Assembly: GCA_016124745.1 (NCBI GenBank)
Contig: WGNC01000006.1
Location: forward strand, 62,001 to 126,000
DNA length: 64,000 bases
Source: Thiobacillus sp.
GTDB lineage: Bacteria; Pseudomonadota; Gammaproteobacteria; Burkholderiales; Thiobacillaceae
Reading direction: 5' to 3'
Shown here one piece after another: positions 25,050 through 32,216 of the stretch. The translations under genes were made by a program, and so were the position numbers. The notes under the pieces were generated by a model, which did no database searches, was not told where the DNA came from, and saw nothing but the letters and a program-made list of their open reading frames with translations. How positions within the stretch are numbered: position 1 is the stretch's first letter; each line of letters starts with the position of its first letter.

Positions 25050-25865
25050 TCAGAACTCTTGGCCGGGCTGCGTGCGGGTCAACACGCGGATCCGCTCGAC
25101 AATTTCATCAATCGCCAGCGCGCCGCTTCCGATCGGCACGGCCTGCCGGGTTTCCCGATGAACCAGAAACAGCGCGGGCACCATCTGGATGCCCTGGCCA
25201 TTGCTCACGGTCATCGAAATGCCGTTATCGCGCCTGGCATCAGGAAATTGGGGGAGGGTTCCACCGTCCATGCTGACGCCCATCACGGGCAAACCATAAT
25301 TTCGCTCCAGCAGGCGCAGCACCGGCGCTTGCTGATGGCAGTAGGGGCAGTCCGATCGGAAGAAAAACATCAGGCCGTAGTCTCGCGACAGCTCGGCCAG
25401 GGTCTGCTCCTGCGCTTCACGCCGCATATCCTTCTTGTTGAGCTGGGCGAAGGTGGCAGTCGGTGACCGGTTGTTGTAGTCAACCGATGGTGTGGCCCAT
25501 ACCACGCGGCGTGCGGTATCGGCGAAGACCGAACTCTTGTCCATCACATAGGTCTGCGCCTCAAGGTAATTGCGCACGTTGGCTTGGGTGGGCTGCATGA
25601 TGGCCAGGTCTTTTAGCCTGGCCAGCTCCTTCTGCAGTTCTTCCATCGTTGTCATTGCCTTGATGGACTTGGTCTTGGCATCAGCCTTCTTGTCCTTCTT
25701 CACCGGCGGCGCGTCCGGCGGATACCAGTTGAACCCGCGCTCCGGGTTTTGCCACGGTGTATCGTCCCACCAGCCTTTATTTGCAGGCCCCGAGTCGGTG
25801 ATGGCAAACGCTGCCTGGCTTATCAACATAGCCGCTGCAGCAAGCAGGGCAATCGGTTGCTTCAA
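25050..25865 (-). CDS. traF: conjugal transfer protein TraF, thioredoxin-like with intact CxxC
   Basis: A 271-residue periplasmic protein. I place the start at a TTG (25865) that overlaps the stop of the upstream gene (TTGA) and is preceded by GAGAGG; it gives a clean signal peptide (MKQPIALLAAAAMLISQAAFA). The longer in-frame ATG start has a non-signal-like N-terminus. The C-terminal domain is thioredoxin-like with CPYC in FFRSDCPYCHQQAPVL, an active site that F-plasmid TraF lacks, so this protein may be redox-active. It is required for pilus assembly in F-type systems. Confidence 0.87.
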   Translation of the reverse strand: MKQPIALLAAAAMLISQAAFAITDSGPANKGWWDDTPWQNPERGFNWYPPDAPPVKKDKKADAKTKSIKAMTTMEELQKELARLKDLAIMQPTQANVRNYLEAQTYVMDKSSVFADTARRVVWATPSVDYNNRSPTATFAQLNKKDMRREAQEQTLAELSRDYGLMFFFRSDCPYCHQQAPVLRLLERNYGLPVMGVSMDGGTLPQFPDARRDNGISMTVSNGQGIQMVPALFLVHRETRQAVPIGSGALAIDEIVERIRVLTRTQPGQEF

Positions 25866-26266
25866 CGCGCCTCTCCCGTCCCGACAGGCGAGACCTGTGG
25901 CGGCTGGCCATCCCTGCATAGATTGAGTTCGTAGAACATGCTGAACGGCTCCATCGTGCCATTCACCGTTCTCATTTTGTGGTCTGGCATGCCAAGCACC
26001 AGCCTCAACCGCTTACAGCCGGGCCGGATAACCTGCACTGTCGTTACGGATGCCTTGACCCGCGTGTTCGGAGGCGCCTTCGTGTCGCTCTTAAGCTTCT
26101 GAGCCATATCACCGATGAGCCAGGCTTGGGCGGTCCCGTCCCGTGAGTCAATGGCCGCAAGTAACAAGCCTCGCACATTGGCTGTCTCAGGTAGCGTCGG
26201 AGCAGCCACGGATTCAAGGCTGGATCCAAGAAGAGTTAGAAGCAACATTACGATTGTCCGATTCAT
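25862..26266 (-). CDS. small exported protein of the transfer operon, unknown
   Basis: A 134-residue protein with signal peptide (MNRTIVMLLLTLLGSSLESVAA). The body has no family I recognise; it carries two cysteines in RPGCKRLRLVLGMP and ELNLCRDG. The ATG at 26266 was chosen for the signal peptide; upstream in-frame codons have no such feature. It lies between traN and traF with an overlap into traF, so it is expressed with them and probably acts in the periplasm, possibly as a substrate of the operon's disulfide enzymes. Confidence 0.65.
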   Translation of the reverse strand: MNRTIVMLLLTLLGSSLESVAAPTLPETANVRGLLLAAIDSRDGTAQAWLIGDMAQKLKSDTKAPPNTRVKASVTTVQVIRPGCKRLRLVLGMPDHKMRTVNGTMEPFSMFYELNLCRDGQPPQVSPVGTGEAR

Positions 26267-26324
26267 GTTCTGACCATGGTTAGTGACAAAGATGACTTCA
26301 TGATCGCCTTTCATTCCAATCAAT

Positions 26325-27620
26325 CTATGGCGTGGCGTAGTAGCTGTTGATCTTTGTCGTGGCACGGTCGATCGCGTAATCCGGGACTTTGACGCTGGTC
26401 TTCACATCCGCCACTACGCTGGAAAAGTCGATCAGGCTAAAGTCGATACTCTGGAGTTCGGCAGGGGTCAATCCACCACAATCCGGGCTCTTTGGATTTC
26501 CCCAGGATTTGCCAAGCTGTGCTCGCCCGGATGCGGCGATCAATCGTGCGATACGTGAGTTGAAACAGCAGTGCGATTGCTTCTTCTGCACGCAGACACC
26601 AAGGACTTTTTGGGAGCAATAGGTTCCGACATGAACGCAAAGATTCTGCCCACGCTTCATGCCAAGAATTTGCTCTTCTTGTTCGCATGAAACGAGCTCC
26701 ATGATGATGTAGATTGCGATGGCAATCGCAAACGAAGCGGGATCGAAACCGACGAAGAACGTCCCGCTTTCCCCAAGCAGAACGGTCGTACCGGCTGCTG
26801 GGGCGCCGTACCCAACGGTCAGGCCAAAGTAGCTGAACGAAGGACTAAAGACCGATGAAGATCCGCTTCCCCCAAGAATTGACTCCATTCCATTTATCAG
26901 GAAATTCGGGGCGTCCGACTGGAACAGCGAATCGTAGACTGCTGTAGACCCTAGATATTGGATTGATTCAGTCCCGAAACTCTTCACCAGACTCGCGCCC
27001 ATGCTGGTCATCATGTCGCTGTTGTTCTGATTGCTTCCCATCGAGTTTGTCTTGCAGCAACTAAAAATCCCGAGCGTCACCCTGCATTTGCTGTTCTTGC
27101 CGTTGAACAGCGTCAGGGTATCCGGGTCCATGTAGTTGCCGGCCTGCCGCAGCGCCTCCATACCAGTGATGGCCAGCGCAAAATCACCATCCGGCGTGTA
27201 GCCCGCATCGAAACACGTGCCATCCACGCAGTAGGTCTGTCCCCCGCAATCCGTGATGGTTTTAGACTCGCCATCCGCCACCTTGCATTGATACGTTTGC
27301 TCATAGAGCGAGCACTTGGCTGGATCACCGTCCACATACTCCACGCAGCTTGACCCGATTTGCGCACACCCCTGCGCAGCTAGAGGCGCGCAATCGTCCA
27401 CGTAGTTCTGGGAGATGCAGTCGTACTTGCTTTCGTATTTCCAGCAATCGCGAGTCACCGGGTAGCCGCTGATCATGCGCGTTTCCGGCCCCTCGATGCA
27501 GACCCTGGAATTCTTTGTGCAGGTGCCATCCCCTGCCAGCACCGGAGACGAGAGCAAGGGGAACAGGAGTGTGACGATGAGTAGCCGGGCTATAAGCCGC
27601 ATCAAGTTTAGCGGCATCAT
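26325..27620 (-). CDS. traN: TraN C-terminal half, separately exported
   Basis: A 431-residue cysteine-rich protein corresponding to the second half of F-type TraN. It starts with its own signal peptide (MMPLNLMRLIARLLIVTLLF, to about residue 29), then CTKNSRVCIEGPETRMISGYPVTRDCWKYESKYDC, repeated CxC-type patterns and the C-terminal IFSCCKT and HCCFNSRIARLIAASGRAQLG motifs. TraN is the outer-membrane mating-pair stabilisation protein. The start ATG overlaps the stop of the N-half gene (ATGA). The two pieces together equal the length of a normal TraN. Confidence 0.87.
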   Translation of the reverse strand: MMPLNLMRLIARLLIVTLLFPLLSSPVLAGDGTCTKNSRVCIEGPETRMISGYPVTRDCWKYESKYDCISQNYVDDCAPLAAQGCAQIGSSCVEYVDGDPAKCSLYEQTYQCKVADGESKTITDCGGQTYCVDGTCFDAGYTPDGDFALAITGMEALRQAGNYMDPDTLTLFNGKNSKCRVTLGIFSCCKTNSMGSNQNNSDMMTSMGASLVKSFGTESIQYLGSTAVYDSLFQSDAPNFLINGMESILGGSGSSSVFSPSFSYFGLTVGYGAPAAGTTVLLGESGTFFVGFDPASFAIAIAIYIIMELVSCEQEEQILGMKRGQNLCVHVGTYCSQKVLGVCVQKKQSHCCFNSRIARLIAASGRAQLGKSWGNPKSPDCGGLTPAELQSIDFSLIDFSSVVADVKTSVKVPDYAIDRATTKINSYYATP

Positions 27621-28702
27621 GGAAGTCGGGCCTCCAGCGCCGTACACTGGTTATCCCAAAAGTCCGTTTCAGTGACGATTGTCTTTGGAGGCGTGAAACC
27701 TGCTGTTGCTACTGCCTGATTGCCCCATCGCCAATCGATAGCGCGGAAGGTATAACTGCAAGTGTCTCCTGAACAACCTTGAACATATCCCGGCTCGTAG
27801 CCAATAAAATTCTTAACAGTACAAGAACCCTTCCAGTGATTTATGGTTACAACTTCGTAATTGAGGTAACCGTACTCATCCCAGCAACCATCGGTGTCGC
27901 AGGTGTGGCCGGTAACACCGTATTGCACCTTGTCTGAAACAGTAAATGGTGCCTTCGGAACATCCAGGTAGCCGACACTACACACCCCATGCAATTCGTA
28001 TGGCGTGAAACGAAGCCTGATCATCCCATCCGCACGATTCATGTCACAAAAGATATCAACTTGCTGAATCGGGAATGGCAATCTGAATCCGCCATACCAC
28101 GTGCCAGGTACGCACGACTCAGATGTCGTAACAGTAACCGTCAGGATTTCATTGCAAGATTCCTCACCTGCCGTCAGGTATTGATTACAGGTCTCCGTCT
28201 GATACTTGTCCGGATCCTTGACCGTTTTTTCTGCGCATCCGGCATAACCCCCGCTCACGATCAGGCTGCCGAGATATGTCTCTGCATCGCCCGACACCAT
28301 GTTGCGTTTGACAACCAGCGGGTCAGTTGTGGAGTTGAGCGGGAACATCACATTCTTCTTGCCAGGGTCATTCATCAGCATCCTGACGCCTTCGCACTTC
28401 CCGTGGCTATGTGGGTCTGGATCTGCCGTTCCTGCGGTGGATGTACAGCCAGTGACCCCCGCGGTGGCTGGCGCCGTCAGGCTACCTGTGCCACCCATGT
28501 AGTAGCTGGAAGCAGGATCGGTGGCCGTATAGTTCGGCACCCCCGTGTTGGCATCGCTCGCTGTGGTGGTGCTGATCTTGCTCTTGGCTGTTCCAACATT
28601 CGCCTTGCCGAAAGTGTTGCCCTCATTGAAGGCATCGTTCGCGGTCATGTCGGCACAGGTCACACTTGAGACCAGACACAGTGGCAGCAGTAAAGCCTTC
28701 AC
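27617..28702 (-). CDS. traN: TraN N-terminal half
   Basis: A 361-residue exported protein (signal peptide MKALLLPLCLVSSVTCA) that matches the N-terminal half of TraN: ANDAFNEGNTFGKANVGTA at the start, CNQYLTAGEESCNEILTV in the middle, and a cysteine-rich end with CDTDGCWDEYGYLNYEV and FWDNQCTALEARLP. In F it would continue directly into the cysteine-rich C-half; here a stop codon overlapping a new ATG divides the protein. It starts overlapping trbC by 4 bp. This half contains the regions that contact recipient receptors in F-like TraN proteins. Confidence 0.85.
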   Translation of the reverse strand: MKALLLPLCLVSSVTCADMTANDAFNEGNTFGKANVGTAKSKISTTTASDANTGVPNYTATDPASSYYMGGTGSLTAPATAGVTGCTSTAGTADPDPHSHGKCEGVRMLMNDPGKKNVMFPLNSTTDPLVVKRNMVSGDAETYLGSLIVSGGYAGCAEKTVKDPDKYQTETCNQYLTAGEESCNEILTVTVTTSESCVPGTWYGGFRLPFPIQQVDIFCDMNRADGMIRLRFTPYELHGVCSVGYLDVPKAPFTVSDKVQYGVTGHTCDTDGCWDEYGYLNYEVVTINHWKGSCTVKNFIGYEPGYVQGCSGDTCSYTFRAIDWRWGNQAVATAGFTPPKTIVTETDFWDNQCTALEARLP

Positions 28703-29400
28703 GGCCGGTACTCCAGCATGGCCAGCCGTGATCGTGCTTCGGCGGCCAGTGGACTGCCGCCTTGAGCCCAGCGCTCAAGCACGTAATCCAGAGAGACATC
28801 GCCAGTAGCACGCAGGATCTGGCTGCATTCCTCCTGTCTCAGGTTATTCAGGCAGGCCTCGCCCTGCTGTCCTGTCGTAAGGACAAACGTTGGGGCTTGA
28901 ACAACCTTGAATGCCCGGAATAAATCGGGGTGGATGATGATGGAAGCACCCGTTTCGGCAATCGGCTTCAGTGCCTCCATGGCACGCGGCCAGTTCCCCT
29001 TGGCGAGCCCGCCCTCGACCCCACGCAAGACCAGCACGGCACGCGTGCGCGCGGCTTGTCTGGCCAGATTTATCAGCGCTTTGCCCGGCATGCCCAGGGT
29101 GACGAAGATCATGAGATTGTCGTCTTCCGGTTTCTGCGCTGTCTGGTTGTAGCGGGCCACGATCTGGCCGATGTCCACGCCGGAAGATGGAACCTTGATT
29201 TTGGGAAAGGCACGAACCGCGCCATTGCGCGCCGCCTGACTGGCAGCATCGATCGCCTGATTCGACTTCTGCCGCGCCACTGCGTCATCGCCATGGCCAT
29301 TTATCTCTGGCAGAGTAGGGGGCTTGTCAGCCGCATACCCAGCGAATGCGATGGCAGCGAACAGAACCAGCAACAGCATTTTCATCACAGTCTTCTTCAT
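28699..29400 (-). CDS. trbC: type-F conjugative pilus assembly protein TrbC
   Basis: A 233-residue protein with signal peptide (MKKTVMKMLLLVLFAAIAFAGYA). The C-terminal domain MIFVTLGMPGKALINLARQAARTRAVLVLRGVEGG and ALKPIAETGASIIIHPDLFRAF is the TrbC_Ftype thioredoxin-like domain without a CxxC at the usual place. TrbC acts with TraW in periplasmic pilus assembly; in F some systems fuse the two. It lies between traU and traN. Confidence 0.93.
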   Translation of the reverse strand: MKKTVMKMLLLVLFAAIAFAGYAADKPPTLPEINGHGDDAVARQKSNQAIDAASQAARNGAVRAFPKIKVPSSGVDIGQIVARYNQTAQKPEDDNLMIFVTLGMPGKALINLARQAARTRAVLVLRGVEGGLAKGNWPRAMEALKPIAETGASIIIHPDLFRAFKVVQAPTFVLTTGQQGEACLNNLRQEECSQILRATGDVSLDYVLERWAQGGSPLAAEARSRLAMLEYRP

Positions 29401-29403
29401 CGA

Positions 29404-30411
29404 TCAGAATCCAAAGGCTCCCTGGCAGCAGTCCCGCTTGCGAAAGAGCATGTAAGCGAAATCCTCGCCCTTGTATGGGAATTCCTTCCCTGCGCCTGAA
29501 ATGACCGTTGTGCGTCCCATGGTTGAACAGCATTTGCCATCCTCTTTTTTGGTATTGGGGATGGGGTAGGTCATCTGGGTCTTGTAGGCGCGCTTGTCCA
29601 TGAGCGGAATGGGGTAGTAGCCGCATTGTCCCGATGTTCCGTGCGCGCCCCAGACCAGCAATTCGCGGTGCATCTTGTTGGTCATGCGCTGGGCAATCAG
29701 TGTCGACGCTTGCACGGCGCCGACATGGTTGCCCACCCAACCATTGAGCGGGTACATGGATCCCTGGCAGCCCGCGCACCAGAACAGCTCGTTCAGGGGA
29801 AAGCCCGCCGTGGCAGCCACGCAATCCGCGGCGCACGCACCCTGAGCGAGCGGATTGGCAAACAGCACTGCATCAGGATTGAGGATGAAGGTCAGCTCCG
29901 AATCCGCCCACAGCGGATCGAGCTCGGTGAAATACACCAGGTCGAAAACATTCTGTTCCAGACACGGGTTGTCGACGATGACCTCCAGCCAGAACATCAG
30001 GGGACTGATGTACCAGTGAGCCTGGTAGAACGATTTACCCCCACGCGTTTGTACATGCGCTGGCGCCGGCACGCCGGGATCAATGGTGATCCCGCCAAGG
30101 GAGGGGAAGCAGTAGGGTTTGCGCACCACTTCGACCAGCCGCGCCGGTTCGTAGAAACTGATGCTCAAACCCACCTTGGGCGGGCTTGAGCATGCGCACA
30201 GCGGGTTGCTCACACCGCTATCAAAATCCTCTTGGCCAAAATCCATGATCGTGGTGCCGCCGACCTTGAGCGGAAACGCGCACGACCAGCAAATATCCGT
30301 GATCGGATTCATGAACTTTCCGGTGCAAGTGGTTGTTGCCGCCCATGAACTTGGCGAAACCGCAAAGGCAAGCACCAGAACAGCACGAATGCTCCGGAGC
30401 AGCGAGCCCAT
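29404..30411 (-). CDS. traU: conjugal pilus assembly protein TraU
   Basis: A 335-residue protein, about the length of F TraU, with signal peptide (MGSLLRSIRAVLVLAFAVSPSSWA) and TraU cysteine motifs CTGKFMNPITDICWSCAFPL, NPLCACSSPP, KPYCFPSLGG, ELFWCAGCQGSMYP and KRDCCQGAF. It is a periplasmic protein needed for DNA transfer more than for piliation. The frame is open a further 51 codons upstream to a GTG at 30564, 2 bp after the traW stop; I prefer 30411 because it places the signal peptide at the N-terminus, but the extension could be real or could hide a small separate peptide. Confidence 0.9.
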   Translation of the reverse strand: MGSLLRSIRAVLVLAFAVSPSSWAATTTCTGKFMNPITDICWSCAFPLKVGGTTIMDFGQEDFDSGVSNPLCACSSPPKVGLSISFYEPARLVEVVRKPYCFPSLGGITIDPGVPAPAHVQTRGGKSFYQAHWYISPLMFWLEVIVDNPCLEQNVFDLVYFTELDPLWADSELTFILNPDAVLFANPLAQGACAADCVAATAGFPLNELFWCAGCQGSMYPLNGWVGNHVGAVQASTLIAQRMTNKMHRELLVWGAHGTSGQCGYYPIPLMDKRAYKTQMTYPIPNTKKEDGKCCSTMGRTTVISGAGKEFPYKGEDFAYMLFRKRDCCQGAFGF

Positions 30412-30566
30412 TGGCTTCTTTGTCAGCTTGGTGATCAGGCTTTGCAGCCGGTTGACGTCCCAGGCCACGACCCTGGTGCTGCCACAATGCGGCCTGTTGA
30501 TATCTGACCATTCAGCAATTTGAAGGGTCAGTCCGGGACCGGGAGTACAGGGAAAAGCACTCACGT

Positions 30567-31190
30567 TCAGTCAGCTTTCATTTCGTCGATGCGCAAGCGC
30601 CTTTGCGCTACCTCTTGCGACACCAGCGCAGGAACCTGCTTGATCCCGAAGCGCCTCACTAGATGCCCGCTCTGATCGAAGTACACCTGCCGTTTCCACT
30701 GACGGGTCAGCGCCAAGGGTTCACCCGCGACCAGAATCGGCTTCACCGCTCCGTTGAAGCGCTTGAGAATCTCGACGGCTTTCTTTACCTGCTTCGGGTC
30801 GCTCTGATCGAAAAAGAACAGGTGATTGGAAAGGGGAACATAGTCGAGCGGGTTGACCATGTCACCCGCACGCGCGATGACTTTTCCCTCTGGCGTGGTG
30901 ATATCGCGCGGAACGCGCCACGACGGATCAAAGTAGAAGGTGCGCGGCTGACGCGTCTTGACGATGCCTTTCACTGGGTCCGGTCGCTCGATGCTTTGTT
31001 TCGAGCGCTCGATGGCTTCTTTCTGGAGCTGGCCCAGACGACCGTTTTTTTCCATGGACTTGAGCTTGTCCTGTATCGCTTCAAGCATGTCCGGTTCGGT
31101 GATGGGATAGGTCGGACCCAAAACCTCCTGAGACCAGGCCGGATACATGATCAACCCACACAGAATCATCGCCAGAGCCTTCTTGATCAT
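30567..31190 (-). CDS. traW: type-F conjugative transfer protein TraW
   Basis: A 207-residue protein with signal peptide (MIKKALAMILCGLIMYPAWS). Typical TraW features are GPTYPITEPDMLEAIQ near the start, RTFYFDPSWRVPRDI and the C-terminal YFDQSGHLVRRFGIKQVPALVSQ. It acts in the periplasm with TraU, TrbC and TraH. The ATG at 31190 lies 1 bp after the peptidase stop and gives the signal peptide, so it is preferred to the upstream in-frame start. Confidence 0.92.
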   Translation of the reverse strand: MIKKALAMILCGLIMYPAWSQEVLGPTYPITEPDMLEAIQDKLKSMEKNGRLGQLQKEAIERSKQSIERPDPVKGIVKTRQPRTFYFDPSWRVPRDITTPEGKVIARAGDMVNPLDYVPLSNHLFFFDQSDPKQVKKAVEILKRFNGAVKPILVAGEPLALTRQWKRQVYFDQSGHLVRRFGIKQVPALVSQEVAQRRLRIDEMKAD

Positions 31191-31191
31191 G

Positions 31192-31737
31192 TCAAAACAG
31201 CGGGATCGCACGCCCGGAGACCCGCTCAAGCGGAATCCAGCCTGTCAGCGCAAAGCGCGAATCCAGCGAATCCTTGTGGGGTGCGTAAACATAGAAATGG
31301 TTGGCCGGAATCACGCCGGTCGGGCCAAGCGCCAACGGCTCGGCTGTCCGGGTGCGCGGCTTGGCGGTGCTCATGTACTCGCCGTTTACGAAGAAATCCC
31401 GACCCTCTGAAGTCACGGTGTCGCCCGCAATGCCACGCACCTGTTTCACGAACGAAAGCCCAGCTTTGTACGGACCACCGCCCGCCCAGCGCCAGGCGAT
31501 GTAATCGCCGCGCTTGATATTCAGGTCGCCCTTGATCACCACAAACACCCGGTATGGCAGGCTTTCCGTGACCGTAATCGCCAACGTGAAGAACGCATTG
31601 AAGAGCAGGATGGCGCCCATCAGCCCGCCCCAAAACAGCCAGTTGCGGCGGAGATGGGGAATCATCTCGGTATGCCAGTAAACCAGCCAACGATTCCATA
31701 AGTTGCCCGCGCCTGGGGTGATTGCAGCCTTCGTCAT
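31192..31737 (-). CDS. S26-family signal peptidase, TraF/TrhF type
   Basis: A 181-residue membrane peptidase with one N-terminal transmembrane segment (about residues 34-56). The catalytic serine is probably in TESLPYRVFVVIKG, the general-base lysine in FVKQVRGIAGDTV, and the downstream GD...VNG and GPTGVIPANHFYVYAP boxes are those of type I signal peptidases. Relatives in conjugation operons (RP4 TraF, TrhF) process or cyclise the pilin. It is not in the F plasmid, but occurs in F-like systems such as R27 and the gonococcal island. Its likely substrate is the TraA product at 39068. Confidence 0.88.
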   Translation of the reverse strand: MTKAAITPGAGNLWNRWLVYWHTEMIPHLRRNWLFWGGLMGAILLFNAFFTLAITVTESLPYRVFVVIKGDLNIKRGDYIAWRWAGGGPYKAGLSFVKQVRGIAGDTVTSEGRDFFVNGEYMSTAKPRTRTAEPLALGPTGVIPANHFYVYAPHKDSLDSRFALTGWIPLERVSGRAIPLF

Positions 31738-32216
31738 GGTTTCACTCCGAAGCCTTGAGCCTCAGTCACCGTCGACATGCCGAGCATCGCTTTTAAACGC
31801 GGCGTCAGATCCTCGGCCGGCCCCGCGATCACTGCCGACTTCACCACGATGGTGCAACTGCATTCCTTCTGCAGCCTGTCCACTGCGCGTTCGATCGCAG
31901 GGCCGATCCGGCTGACAATCAGATAAGCAGCCTCCCGGTCCTCGTCGCTGACATTCGGACGGGTGAGCAAAGTGGTGAATTCGGTTTCCTTGATTTTGAC
32001 GACACTGGCGAGGTCTACCACCGCGAATCCCGCAGTCGGTTTCGCCAGCCAGAAGTGGTATGCCGCAAGCGTCACTGTTGTGACGAGCAATGCCAGCAAC
32101 AGCGAAATCCAGCTCACCATAAGAAAATCACACCCCATCTCAGGCTGAGCCACGGCCTGATCTTCCGTAGCCGATACTTCAGCAGAATTACTCCCGGCCC
32201 TTGTAATCTCGGTCAT
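31734..32216 (-). CDS. trbI: type-F conjugative transfer protein TrbI
   Basis: A 160-residue inner-membrane protein with one transmembrane segment (FLMVSWISLLLALLVTTVTLAAYHFW) and a periplasmic TrbI_Ftype domain, GFAVVDLASVVKIKETEF and CSCTIVVKSAVIAGPAEDLTP. It influences pilus extension or retraction in F. Start and stop overlap traC and the peptidase gene by 4 bp, so translation is coupled. Confidence 0.9.
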   Translation of the reverse strand: MTEITRAGSNSAEVSATEDQAVAQPEMGCDFLMVSWISLLLALLVTTVTLAAYHFWLAKPTAGFAVVDLASVVKIKETEFTTLLTRPNVSDEDREAAYLIVSRIGPAIERAVDRLQKECSCTIVVKSAVIAGPAEDLTPRLKAMLGMSTVTEAQGFGVKP

